Positions 7,634 through 20,611 of a stretch of 64,000 nt of DNA are shown piece by piece. The position numbers and the translations under genes are program-made. This DNA comes from Palleronia sp. THAF1 (lineage in GTDB: Bacteria > Pseudomonadota > Alphaproteobacteria > Rhodobacterales > Rhodobacteraceae). Numbering within the stretch: the stretch's first letter is position 1; each line of letters begins with the position of its first letter. The notes under the pieces were generated by a model. It searched no databases. It saw only the letters and a program-made list of their open reading frames with translations, and was not told the DNA's origin. The stretch spans positions 2,151,001 to 2,215,000 of the forward strand of contig NZ_CP045420.1 of the NCBI RefSeq assembly GCF_009363795.1, given 5' to 3'.

Positions 7634-10002
7634 ACGGTCCTTTCAAAGACCAGACCCATAGAATCGCGCAGCACGATCGGGCCGGAAATATAGTCGTCAC
7701 CGATCCCCGGCGTCCGCAGAACACAGCGCCACCCCGCGCCTTTCAGACCGTCGATGGGCAAGCGCAGCGGATCGAAATCCGACGTGGCCCCACCTTCCAT
7801 ATGCGTGATTGCAAACACCTCTATGTCCGGTCCTTTGCGATAGCTGGTGAAGACGGTCCGCCCATCCACGGGTTGCATGTAGTCGAACCGATCCTCTGGC
7901 CCAAGATTATCACGAAGCCATGGATTCGCCCTGCGAAAGTTTCGCAACGCTAGCATGAACTTCGTTTGCACCGGGTTAAGAGCAGAGTGCGAATTGCTGA
8001 CATTGCAGTATTCGTGCATGTCATCCATCCACGCCCGCGCGATTTCCTTCAGGTCGGCGACGGTGAAATGCTCCGGGCCTGACAGTGGCGGCTCGACCCC
8101 GTTCAACAGCTTGGCGATGTGGTCCAGATCGTAATCCGTCACCTCGACCAGCGCGGGCAGGAATTCGAAGAAGCGACGCAGTTCGTCGCGCGTTTCGTAG
8201 CCCAGCTCTTTCAAGCGGCGGAAATTGCCCGGAACGGAATAGCGGTATTCGTCCACCTGCCACTTCAGGCTGATCGCCTCTTCCGCGACGACCTTGACGC
8301 CATATTGATCGTCCTGGTTGCGGATAAAGCCCCAGTTCGCCCGAGCGGTGGCGTTAAGGAAGTCCATCGGCACGCCCGGCAACGCGGCATAGGTCAGCAT
8401 CGAGACCGCCGGGTTGTCGTAGGCCTTTTCCAAGATCTCCATCCGCGTTTCACCCAAGCGAGTGTTGATGTTCAGCTTGGGGTTCACCTGCGTGCCGCGC
8501 CGCAACGTGTCGTGGTTCGCGGTGCCCGAAATCCAGTTCGACCCACGATCGAGCATCTCCTTGATGCGCCACCACTTCGACAGCCAGTAGCCGTAGATGA
8601 ATGGAGTATTATGCGCGAAAGTCAGCGGCCCCCACTGGAACACGTCCGGGTCGCGGTGCTGCTCGATCACGGCGCGGTAGGTGGACGACAGCTCCCAGTC
8701 TTCCTGCGGCCAAGGGCGGCCATCCTCGAACACGAACCACGGCCGATAAGTGGTGCCCGCGACGTTCTCTTCGATGTCGGACATCTGGTTCAGGAACTCG
8801 TCGTCGTGACGCAACTCATGCGCCTCCGGGTCCCACCACTTGAAGTCTTGTGCGCCATCCACGCGGACGCCATCGGCACCGAAATTCACCTTGCGGCGCT
8901 GCATCTCCAGCAGGATCGAGCGCACCGCCGGGTTTTTGTAATCCATGTTCTGGCCGTACATGTTCGGCCCGGCAAAGAAGTGACTGTTCAGCGCGTTCAG
9001 CCCCTGATTGTCCGAATGCCCGAACACGACGTCGAAGATCAGCATCTTGGGCTTGTTCGGGAAGTTGTGCAGGGCGGCGGCGAAGTCGGCCAGCTCATCC
9101 GGGCGGCCCGTTTCCAGCAGAACGGGGTTCACCGTGGCCATGCCAGCGATCACCACGTCGTAGCCCCAATTCGTCGTGTCGGGTCTGGTCAGTTCGATCT
9201 CGACCTCTGAGGCGTCGGAATCGACCGGGGCTTCGTTCCAAAAGCCGGGGCCGGTCTCATAGACGGTCGTGGGCTCAACGGGCAGCAATTGCACCGCGTC
9301 GTAGCCAAGGTAGATTTCATCCGAAGGATCCTTGGGCAGATCGCCGCGCAGACGTTCGGACAGGCGTTCGAACTGGCGGGTCAGGCTGGCGAGCGTGCCG
9401 CCCGCGGTCGCCGTGGGAATATGGATTTGCAAGATGTTCGTCGGCGGGCCGAACTTGTGCGGAGTTTCACCCGAGAGCGCCTTCCAATATTCCTTGTCCT
9501 TCCGCTCGGCCTGCAATTTCTCGATGTCGTAAAGCTCGGCTGGGGCCAGTGCGCCGAACGGCAGAGACATCGCCAGAGGGTCAAGGATCCGGTGCCATTC
9601 GTCGTTCTGATCGCGCCAGACCAGCGCATAAAAGTCCCCGCCTTCCAGACGGTTGCCCGCACGCATGCCGCGCGCGGCGGCGAAAGTATGTGCCTCGAAC
9701 CGGGCGACGGGCAGGTAAATACGCTCGAACGTCACCGATTGATGGGCCCGTGTCAGATCCAGCGAACCGGCAGGGGACAGCACTTCAAGGAAGACATCCG
9801 AATCCGGGATGCGTGCGTCCTGCAATTCAGGCGTCCAGAAGCCGAAAGTCGCCACGTCACCGTCCACGTGACCGCCCAGCCGCCGAGCCACCGCCTCGTG
9901 CGCGTCGAACATCGTCTCGGAGGTGTGCATCGCCTTGCGACATTGCGCGGCAAGGCCCTCGGCCACATCGATGTCGGCCGTTACGCGGGTCTTCAAGCTC
10001 AT
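7630..10002 (-). CDS. GH13 glycosidase, possibly glucosylglycerol hydrolase-like
   Basis: 790 residues with no signal peptide. The four GH13 (alpha-amylase clan) regions are present: region I FDVVFGHSDN (323-332), region II DGVRVDG with Arg380 and nucleophile Asp382, region III acid Glu426 in FVFEDG, region IV NHD (496-498). The roughly 200-residue N-terminal part is unlike standard amylases. The overall layout resembles, from memory, the glucosylglycerol hydrolase (GghA) branch of GH13; marine bacteria often hold this osmolyte. Substrate is therefore tentative. It lies 13 bases after pgm and overlaps the next gene, inside the glycogen operon, so an alpha-glucan or an alpha-glucoside osmolyte is the likely target. 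Confidence 0.7.
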   Translation of the reverse strand: MSLKTRVTADIDVAEGLAAQCRKAMHTSETMFDAHEAVARRLGGHVDGDVATFGFWTPELQDARIPDSDVFLEVLSPAGSLDLTRAHQSVTFERIYLPVARFEAHTFAAARGMRAGNRLEGGDFYALVWRDQNDEWHRILDPLAMSLPFGALAPAELYDIEKLQAERKDKEYWKALSGETPHKFGPPTNILQIHIPTATAGGTLASLTRQFERLSERLRGDLPKDPSDEIYLGYDAVQLLPVEPTTVYETGPGFWNEAPVDSDASEVEIELTRPDTTNWGYDVVIAGMATVNPVLLETGRPDELADFAAALHNFPNKPKMLIFDVVFGHSDNQGLNALNSHFFAGPNMYGQNMDYKNPAVRSILLEMQRRKVNFGADGVRVDGAQDFKWWDPEAHELRHDDEFLNQMSDIEENVAGTTYRPWFVFEDGRPWPQEDWELSSTYRAVIEQHRDPDVFQWGPLTFAHNTPFIYGYWLSKWWRIKEMLDRGSNWISGTANHDTLRRGTQVNPKLNINTRLGETRMEILEKAYDNPAVSMLTYAALPGVPMDFLNATARANWGFIRNQDDQYGVKVVAEEAISLKWQVDEYRYSVPGNFRRLKELGYETRDELRRFFEFLPALVEVTDYDLDHIAKLLNGVEPPLSGPEHFTVADLKEIARAWMDDMHEYCNVSNSHSALNPVQTKFMLALRNFRRANPWLRDNLGPEDRFDYMQPVDGRTVFTSYRKGPDIEVFAITHMEGGATSDFDPLRLPIDGLKGAGWRCVLRTPGIGDDYISGPIVLRDSMGLVFERTV

Positions 10003-10015
10003 GGTCTGTCCCTTC

Positions 10016-13510
<3,495 letters not shown>

Positions 13511-13514
<4 letters not shown>

Positions 13515-15586
13515 TCCGAACCCCACAGCACGAAGACAGCCACCGAGTCCGCCGGGATCGTCACCGCGTCAAAGACCAATTCCCCCACCCGGTCAGGATC
13601 GGCCGTGTCGATCCGCCAGTCCCACGACATGCCCTTGGGCGGTGGCGGCAGCTTCCAGTCGCGCGCATCGCCACGGTTGAAGACCGCGAAGATCGCCTGC
13701 TCTGTCTCGGCGTACTCCGGCGTTCCGCTGGCCATGCGCAATTCCATCGCGATGGCATCCTGACTGGCATCATCCCACGCTGCCTGCGTCATTGGCTTGC
13801 CGTTCGACTGCCACCAGAACAAATCCTCTCGCCCGTCCACCGAGCGTTCGCGCGAATGCAGGAACAGCTTTTGCCGCAGCAGTGGATGCTCGCGCCGGAA
13901 CGCGATCATGTCGCGGGTGAAGGCATGAAAGTCTTCATCGGCCTTCGACCAGTCGATCCAGCTCGTCTCGTTGTCCTGCGCATAAGCGTTGTTGTTCCCG
14001 CCCTGAGAGTTGCCGATCTCATCGCCCGCCAGCAGCATGGGCGTGCCTTGGGACAGCATCAGCGTGGCCATCATGTTGCGCTTTCGCCGGGCGCGGGCCG
14101 TTTTGATCTCGGCGTCCTTGGTCGGTCCTTCGACGCCCAGATTGTCGGAGTAATTCTCTCCGTGGCCGTCGCGGCCATCTTCGCCGTTCGCGTCGTTGTG
14201 CTTCTCGTTGTAGCTGACGGTGTCCTGTAGCGTGAAACCATCGTGCGCCGTCAACAGGTTAACGCTCGCCGTCGCAGGGCGGCCCGAGTGATCGAACTGC
14301 AAAGCCGATCCGGTCAGACGATCGGCCAGCCCCGGCACCGAGCCTTCGTCACCGCGCCAGAACATGCGCACCCGGTCGCGAAACTTGTCGTTCCACTCCA
14401 GGAACGGCGGGGGGAAGCCACCAAGCTGGTATCCGCCGGGGCCGATGTCCCACGGCTCTGCGATCAGCTTCACCCCGGTCAGGACCGGGTCCTGCCTCAC
14501 GGCGTCGAAGAACGCGGCGCCCTGATCGAAGCCGCCCGTTCCCGCCCGGCCCAGGGTCGAGCACAGGTCGAAGCGGAAGCCATCCACATGCATGACCTCA
14601 ACCCAATACCGCAGCGAGTCCATGATCATGCGCAGCACCATGGGATGATCCACGTTCAGCGTGTTGCCGCAGCCGGTATCGTTCACGTAGTGGCGGGGAT
14701 TATCTTCCAAACGGTAGTAGCTGGCATTGTCGAGGCCACGGAACGACAGGGTCGGGCCGAGCTCGTTGCCCTCGCAGGTGTGATTGTAGACCACGTCCAT
14801 GATGACTTCGATGCCCGCGCCGTGGAAGCGCGCGACCATCTGCTGGAACTCGGCGATCTCTTGTCGGGCCATGTAGCGCGGTTCCGGCGCGAAGAAGCCA
14901 AGCGTCTGGTAGCCCCAGTAATTCGTCAGCTTCTTCTCATGCAGGAAGCGGTCCGTCAGGAAGGCCTGCGCGGGCAGCAATTCGATCGCGGTGATGCCCA
15001 GATCGGTCAGGTAATCCAGCATCGGGTCCGACGCCATCGCCATGAACGTGCCCGGATCGCGCACATCGCGGCGCATGGCGGTCAGGCCCTTCACATGCGC
15101 CTCGTATATCACCGACTGGCGCACCGGCACTTGGGGCGGCAGGTCGCGTCCCCAGGAAAACGACGGATCGACGACAACGGAGCGCGGCATGTATGGCGCA
15201 GAGTCACGCGGGTCGATCACAAGGTCGGACTTTCCCACCGTGTAGCCCATCAACGCATCGTGCCACGCGGGATGCCCCGTCAGTTGCTTGGCGTATGGGT
15301 CCATCAGCAGCTTGGCGGGATTGAAGCGATGGCCTTCCTCTGGCGCATAGGCCCCATGCGCGCGGTAGCCGTACTTCGTGCCCGGCGTCAGGCCAGAGAT
15401 ATAGCCGTGCCACACATCGCCGTTACGCTCGGGCAGGTCGATACGCGTCTCTGTGCCGTTCTCATCGAACAGACACAATTCCATGCGGCTGGCATTCTGG
15501 CTAAAAACGGCGAAGTTCACACCGTCGCCATCGAAGGTCGCGCCCACCGGAGCGGCGCGACCGGCGGTCATCTGAAAGCGTTTCAT
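13511..15586 (-). CDS. glgX: Glycogen debranching enzyme (isoamylase type)
   Basis: GH13 alpha-1,6-glucosidase, 691 residues, that cuts limit-dextrin branches from phosphorylase-trimmed glycogen. The N-terminal CBM48-like domain starts with GATFDGDGVNFAVFSQNA. GH13 regions: DVVYNHTCEGNELGPT (region I), DGFRFDLCSTLGR with the nucleophile Asp (region II), LIAEPWDIGPGGYQ with the acid Glu (region III), and LTAHDGFTLQDTV (region IV); the EGNELGPT and GPGGYQ stretches are typical of GlgX/isoamylase. The ATG shares one base with the glgA stop (TGATG) and the stop overlaps malQ. Complete. Confidence 0.97.
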
Positions 15587-17004
15587 CAGGCGGCTAGCAG
15601 CCCTTCGTAGAGGGCCGCGTATTGTCCGGCAGACACGTCCCAGCCCACTGGATGAGCCATCGCGTTGCGGACCATGCGCGACCAGGTCTGGGGTTGTGCG
15701 TGAAGCTCTAGCATACGCATCAGCGCAAGATACAGGGCTTCCGCATCGTCAGGCGCGTGTACGATCCCCGTGGGAACGCCCGCCTTCAGTGCGGCATCAT
15801 TGGCGTCGATCACCGTATCCGCCAACCCGCCCACGCGCGCCACCACCGGCAGAGCACCGTAGCGCAGACCGTACAGTTGGGTCAGGCCGCAGGGCTCGAA
15901 CCGCGAGGGCACCAGAACCGCATCGGCCCCCGCCATCATACGGTGCGACAGCCCTTCGTCGTAGCCGATCTGCACGCCAAGATTCTCATGCAGCGCACCG
16001 GCTTCGCGCCAAGCATGCTCCAACCCCTTGTCGCCCGATCCCAGCAACGCAAGCTGCCCACCCTGATGCAAATAGCCGGGGATCACGTCCAGCAGCACAT
16101 CCAGCCCCTTCTGCGCCGTCAGCCGAGAGACGACCACGGCCAATGGCCCGTCCGACGGCGGCAGCCCGAAGGCTTTTTGCAGCGCCTTCTTCGCGGGTCC
16201 CTTTCCGCGGTGGGTCTTGAAGCGCCGGATCGCGGGGTCGGTGGCCGGGTTCCACTGATCGGTGTCGATCCCGTTCAGGATGCCCACCAGATCGCCCCGG
16301 CGCGCGGTCATCAACCCGTCGAAGCCCATGCCGAAGGCGGGCGTCGTCAATTCGCGGGCGTACCGGGGGCTGACGGTCGTGATCCGATCACAGGTCGTTA
16401 GCCCGGCTTTCAGCGTCGAGATGCGGCCCCAGAACTCGAACCCATCTTCGGTGAAGTCCTCCGGTTCCAACCCCAGCGCCACCATCCGGTCGGCATCCGC
16501 CTGCCCCGCGAAGGCGATGTTGTGGATCGTCATCACCGACGGCACCGGCGTGCCGTCGCGCTTCAGGAAGTACGGCAACAGCCCTGCCTGCCAGTCGTGC
16601 CCATGCGCAATATCGGGCCGCCAGTCGGTCGCACCCCGGCAAATCTCTGCCCCCGCCCGGCACAGAGCCGCATAGCGTTCGGGGTTGTCGTCCCAATCAT
16701 GGCCTTCTGGCGTCAGATAGATCGTGCCGTTCCGGTCATACAGATGCGGCGCGTCCAACACATACAGACCGCCCATCGACGTCTGCGCGAAGAAAACACG
16801 CGCCGGACCACCGTAGAGATCATCGAAGGCGAAGACCTTTTCGCCCTCGACCTGCTTCAGGACCTGCGGGTAGCCCGGCAGCAGAGTATGCATTTCCACG
16901 CCCTGCGCTGCCAATGCCGCTGGAAGAGCACCCGCCACGTCGGCCAACCCGCCCGTCTTCACGAAGGGCACGCATTCCGACGCGACCGATAGCACGCGTC
17001 TCAC
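15586..17004 (-). CDS. glgA: Glycogen synthase (ADP-glucose dependent)
   Basis: GT5 glycosyltransferase, 472 residues, which adds glucose from ADP-glucose to the growing alpha-1,4-glucan. The N-terminal KTGGLADV (residues 16-23) is the ADP-glucose-binding motif of bacterial synthases, and the C-terminal Rossmann half has the conserved [17 protein letters not shown]. Start codon is GTG, fused to the glgC stop as GTGA, so the synthase is coupled to its ADP-glucose supplier. Length and ends match the family. Confidence 0.97.
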   Translation of the reverse strand: MRRVLSVASECVPFVKTGGLADVAGALPAALAAQGVEMHTLLPGYPQVLKQVEGEKVFAFDDLYGGPARVFFAQTSMGGLYVLDAPHLYDRNGTIYLTPEGHDWDDNPERYAALCRAGAEICRGATDWRPDIAHGHDWQAGLLPYFLKRDGTPVPSVMTIHNIAFAGQADADRMVALGLEPEDFTEDGFEFWGRISTLKAGLTTCDRITTVSPRYARELTTPAFGMGFDGLMTARRGDLVGILNGIDTDQWNPATDPAIRRFKTHRGKGPAKKALQKAFGLPPSDGPLAVVVSRLTAQKGLDVLLDVIPGYLHQGGQLALLGSGDKGLEHAWREAGALHENLGVQIGYDEGLSHRMMAGADAVLVPSRFEPCGLTQLYGLRYGALPVVARVGGLADTVIDANDAALKAGVPTGIVHAPDDAEALYLALMRMLELHAQPQTWSRMVRNAMAHPVGWDVSAGQYAALYEGLLAA

Positions 17005-18266
17005 TGGGCAGCGCTCCAGCCGTCGATCATGTCTTGCGTGATCAGCGTGACCCCGCCTTTCGAGACTTCGAAGAACTTGGCATCCGCTTCGGCATCCTCA
17101 CCCACGATCAAGCCTTCGGGGATATGCACCCCTCGATCCACGACACACTTCCTCAGGCGCGCATGGCGGGCAACATTGACGTGCGGCAGGATCACCGACT
17201 CCTCCAACGACGCAAAGCTGTTGGTATTCACCTGCGTGAACAACAACGAGTTGCGGATCTCGGTGCCCGACACGATGCAACCGCCCGCCACCATCGAGCT
17301 GACGGCAAGCCCGCGCCGGTCGTCCTCGTCATGGATGAACTTCGCAGGCGGCGTGATCTCGGAGTAGGTCCAGATCGGCCAGTTGGTGTCCCACAGATCC
17401 AGCTCGGGATCGAAGTCCGTCAGATCGATGTTCGCCTGCCAGTACGCATCCACCGTGCCAACGTCACGCCAGTAAGCCGGAGCGTCGGCGCGGTGACGCA
17501 CGCAGGACTTTTCGAACTCATGCGCCTGAGCCCGACCGTTCTTCACGATGTAGGGGATAATGTCGCCGCCGAAATCGTGACTGCTGTTCGCCTCGTCGGC
17601 GTCATGCATCAGCAATTCGCGCAAGTAGGACCATTTGAAGACATAAATCCCCATGGAGGCAAGCGTGCGCGTGTCATCGCCTGGCATGCCCGGCGGCTCG
17701 GCGGGCTTTTCCAGGAACGATGTGATCTTTAGCGTGTCGTCGACCGCCATAACTCCGAAGGCCGAGGCCTCTTCGCGCGGCACGGTCAGGCATCCCACGG
17801 TCACGTCGGCATTCGTGTCCACGTGATCCCGCAGCATCAGCTCGTAATCCATCTTGTAGATGTGATCGCCGGCCAGGATCAGGATGTATTCGATCCCGTA
17901 GCTGTCGATAATATCGATGTTTTGCGTCACCGCGTCGGCGGTGCCCACATACCACTTGCCTTCGTCCACCCGCTGCGACGCGGGCAGGATATCCAGAAAC
18001 TCGTTGCGCTCTGCCCGCAGGAAGGACCACCCGCGCTGGCAATGGCGGATCAGCGAATGCGCCTTGTATTGCGTCGCCATCGCCATCTTGCGAATGCCGG
18101 AGTTCAGCGCGTTCGACAGCGCGAAATCCACGATCCGCGTTTTGCCACCGAAGTAGACCGCCGGCTTCACGCGGTTGTTCGTCAATTGCTTCAGACGCGA
18201 TCCGCGCCCGCCCGCCAGCACGAATGCCATCGTGCGCGAGGCCAGCCTCTTGTTACCCGGTTCCAT
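17001..18266 (-). CDS. glgC: Glucose-1-phosphate adenylyltransferase
   Basis: ADP-glucose pyrophosphorylase, 421 residues, the committed step of glycogen synthesis: glucose 1-phosphate plus ATP to ADP-glucose. Pyrophosphorylase motif [13 protein letters not shown] is near residue 20, the catalytic/metal loop [12 protein letters not shown] near 140, the sugar-phosphate loop near 200 (FLEKPAEPP), and a C-terminal left-handed beta-helix with hexapeptide-like repeats. The ATG at 18266 has GGGAGGA nine bases upstream; an upstream extension in the same frame runs through the glgB end and is not believable. In this group such enzymes are usually allosterically tuned by fructose 6-phosphate or pyruvate (family knowledge). 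Confidence 0.97.
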   Translation of the reverse strand: MEPGNKRLASRTMAFVLAGGRGSRLKQLTNNRVKPAVYFGGKTRIVDFALSNALNSGIRKMAMATQYKAHSLIRHCQRGWSFLRAERNEFLDILPASQRVDEGKWYVGTADAVTQNIDIIDSYGIEYILILAGDHIYKMDYELMLRDHVDTNADVTVGCLTVPREEASAFGVMAVDDTLKITSFLEKPAEPPGMPGDDTRTLASMGIYVFKWSYLRELLMHDADEANSSHDFGGDIIPYIVKNGRAQAHEFEKSCVRHRADAPAYWRDVGTVDAYWQANIDLTDFDPELDLWDTNWPIWTYSEITPPAKFIHDEDDRRGLAVSSMVAGGCIVSGTEIRNSLLFTQVNTNSFASLEESVILPHVNVARHARLRKCVVDRGVHIPEGLIVGEDAEADAKFFEVSKGGVTLITQDMIDGWSAAQ

Positions 18267-18286
18267 CGTTCCTCCCTCGGGGCCAT

Positions 18287-20473
18287 TCAGCCCTCTTTCA
18301 CAAAGATCACAGTCGAAAGTGGCGGCAAGAAGATGTCTGCGCTGGCCGGCTGCCCGGTGCGCCCCTCCCCGGACGCCTCCACGCTGCCCATGTTGCCGCG
18401 CCCCTGTCCGCCGTAGATGTCTGCATCCGTGTTCAATGCCTCGCGCCATGTGCCCTTGGATGGCATGCCCAACGTATAGGGCCGCTCCACCGGCGTCATG
18501 TTGCAAGCGACGACCACCTCGGGGTCGTCCCCGCCCGACCGCCGGATCCACGCGTAGACGCTTGCATCCGCGTCATTCGCTTCGATCCACTGGAAGCCCG
18601 CCGGATCGCAGTCCAGCGCGTGGAGCGCAGGTTCGGCGCGGTAAAGCGTGTTCAGATCGCGCACCAATCGCTGCATCCCGCTGTGGCGACGATCTTCCAG
18701 CAGGTTCCACGGCAGCGAGCCGTTGTGGTTCCACTCGCTCGGCTGGGCGAACTCGCACCCCATGAACAGCAGCTTCTTGCCCGGATGGCCCCACATGAAA
18801 CCGTAGTAGGCGCGCAGGTTGGCGAATTTCTCATCCTCGCGGCCCGGCATCTTGTTCAGCATGGAACCCTTACCGTGCACGACCTCATCGTGGCTGATCG
18901 GCAGGATGAAATTCTCGCTGAACGCATAGTGCAGCCCGAAGGTCATCAGGTGGTGGTCATGCTTGCGATACACCGGGTCCTTTTCCATGTACCGTAGCGT
19001 GTCGTTCATCCAGCCCATGTTCCACTTGAAGCCGAAGCCCAGCCCGCCACCGTCCACCGGCGCACTGACCTTAGGAAAGCTGGTGGACTCTTCGGCCACA
19101 GTCATGATGCCAGGAGAGTTGGCGTAGGCAGCGATGTTGACGCCCTTGAGGAACTCGATCGCCTCGTAATTCTCGCGTCCGCCGTCCTTGTTCGGGATCC
19201 ACTCGCCATCCTTGCGGGAATAGTCGCGATACAGCATCGAGGCGACCGCATCCACGCGAAGACCGTCGATATGGTATTCCTCCAACCAATACAAAGCGTT
19301 GGAGGTCAGGAAGTTCTTCACCTCAATCCGGCCGTAGTTGTAGATCAGGGTGTTCCAATCTTGGTGGAACCCCTCTTTCGGGTCGGCGTGTTCGTACAGA
19401 TGCGTGCCGTCGAACTTGCCAAGCCCGTGCGGGTCGGCGGGGAAGTGGCCCGGCACCCAGTCAAGCACCACGCCCAACCCCTTGCGGTGCGCGGCATCCA
19501 CCAGATCGCGGAATTCATGCGGCGGGCCGGATCGGATCGTCGGCGCGAACAGCCCCACGGGTTGATAGCCCCAAGACCCGTCGAACGGAAACTCGCTGAC
19601 GGGTAGCAGCTCGATGTGGGTGAAGCCCATGTCATGCGCGTAATCCACCAGCTCTTCGGCGGCTTCTTTATACGAAATCGCACGATTGCCTTCGTCCACG
19701 CGCCGCTTCCACGACGACAGATGCACCTCGTAGACGCTGATCGGCGCGGTGCGGGAATTGCGGCCCTCGCGCTCTTTCATCCAGTCGGCATCTTTCCAGC
19801 CATAGCCGCGAATGTCGCGCACGATGCTGGCATTCTGGGGCGCATGCTGGCTGCCAAAGCCGACCGGATCGGACTTCAGGGGCTGCAACGCACCGTCGTA
19901 GCCCAAGATTTCGTACTTGTAGGCCTCACCCTCGCCCACATGGGGAACGAAGATTTCCCAGACGCCCGTTCCGCCGCGCGGGCGCATTGCGTGGCGTCGC
20001 CCATCCCAGCCGTTGAACCCACCGACAACGCTGACACGCTGCGCGTTCGGTGCCCAGACGGCGAAATGGGTGCCGTGCTCGCCTTCGTGTTCGGTCACAT
20101 GCGCGCCCAGAACGGTCCAGACCTTCTGATGTGTACCCTCACCCAGCAAGTACTCGTCCATCTCGCCGATGACAGGGCCGAACCGATAGGGATCCTCGTA
20201 TTCCCACTCGCGATCGCCCGCCTGGCCCTTCAGGTGATACTTCCCCTCGGGCACGTCACCCGCGAAGACCGCAAGCCCACCGGCAACGCGTTCCAGTGGA
20301 TGGTCCTTTCCCTTCACCACGGCGAAAAGCTTTTCCGCACCGGGATCAAGCGCGCGCACGGTCTCGCCGTGTCGGCCCAATACCTGAAACGGGTCGCCGT
20401 ACCGCCCTTGGTGCAGGGCCTCGGCGGTCTTCGGATCAACGATGGAAGCGGGGTTTTGGATGTGGCCTGTCAT
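18287..20473 (-). CDS. glgB: 1,4-alpha-glucan branching enzyme
   Basis: GH13 branching enzyme, 728 residues, which makes alpha-1,6 branches. It has N-terminal CBM48-type modules ([19 protein letters not shown] near 140) and the catalytic barrel with [19 protein letters not shown] (nucleophile Asp), VAEESTSFP (acid Glu) and [14 protein letters not shown] (region IV). The last is characteristic of GlgB. I start at the ATG of [10 protein letters not shown]; the frame stays open 29 codons upstream, but that part enters the glgP downstream element. No good Shine-Dalgarno is visible, so the start is uncertain. It lies 20 bases ahead of glgC and 138 bases after glgP. Confidence 0.95.
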   Translation of the reverse strand: MTGHIQNPASIVDPKTAEALHQGRYGDPFQVLGRHGETVRALDPGAEKLFAVVKGKDHPLERVAGGLAVFAGDVPEGKYHLKGQAGDREWEYEDPYRFGPVIGEMDEYLLGEGTHQKVWTVLGAHVTEHEGEHGTHFAVWAPNAQRVSVVGGFNGWDGRRHAMRPRGGTGVWEIFVPHVGEGEAYKYEILGYDGALQPLKSDPVGFGSQHAPQNASIVRDIRGYGWKDADWMKEREGRNSRTAPISVYEVHLSSWKRRVDEGNRAISYKEAAEELVDYAHDMGFTHIELLPVSEFPFDGSWGYQPVGLFAPTIRSGPPHEFRDLVDAAHRKGLGVVLDWVPGHFPADPHGLGKFDGTHLYEHADPKEGFHQDWNTLIYNYGRIEVKNFLTSNALYWLEEYHIDGLRVDAVASMLYRDYSRKDGEWIPNKDGGRENYEAIEFLKGVNIAAYANSPGIMTVAEESTSFPKVSAPVDGGGLGFGFKWNMGWMNDTLRYMEKDPVYRKHDHHLMTFGLHYAFSENFILPISHDEVVHGKGSMLNKMPGREDEKFANLRAYYGFMWGHPGKKLLFMGCEFAQPSEWNHNGSLPWNLLEDRRHSGMQRLVRDLNTLYRAEPALHALDCDPAGFQWIEANDADASVYAWIRRSGGDDPEVVVACNMTPVERPYTLGMPSKGTWREALNTDADIYGGQGRGNMGSVEASGEGRTGQPASADIFLPPLSTVIFVKEG

Positions 20474-20556
20474 GCGAACAAGGCTAACACGCCCCCGTCC
20501 GCTTTCAACGCGCCCCGCAAAAGAAAGGAGCGATCCCTTCGCGCAGGACCACTCCT

Positions 20557-20611
20557 TCATCGTTCCGCAAGTACCTCGGGGGAGCGCGCAGCGCGCGCGG
20601 GGGCAGCGCCC
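20557..20611 (-). repeat. 3-prime element copy A after glgP, with GC-rich palindromic stretch
   Basis: Between the glgP stop and glgB. On the minus strand a GC-rich, partly self-complementary stretch follows the stop directly, then GAGGTACTTGCGGAACGATG (20558-20577 region on the plus strand). It is one of six copies in this window of the same element. Here it sits inside the apparent glycogen operon, where it might reduce read-through or mark an RNA end between glgP and glgB (inference). Confidence 0.6.
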
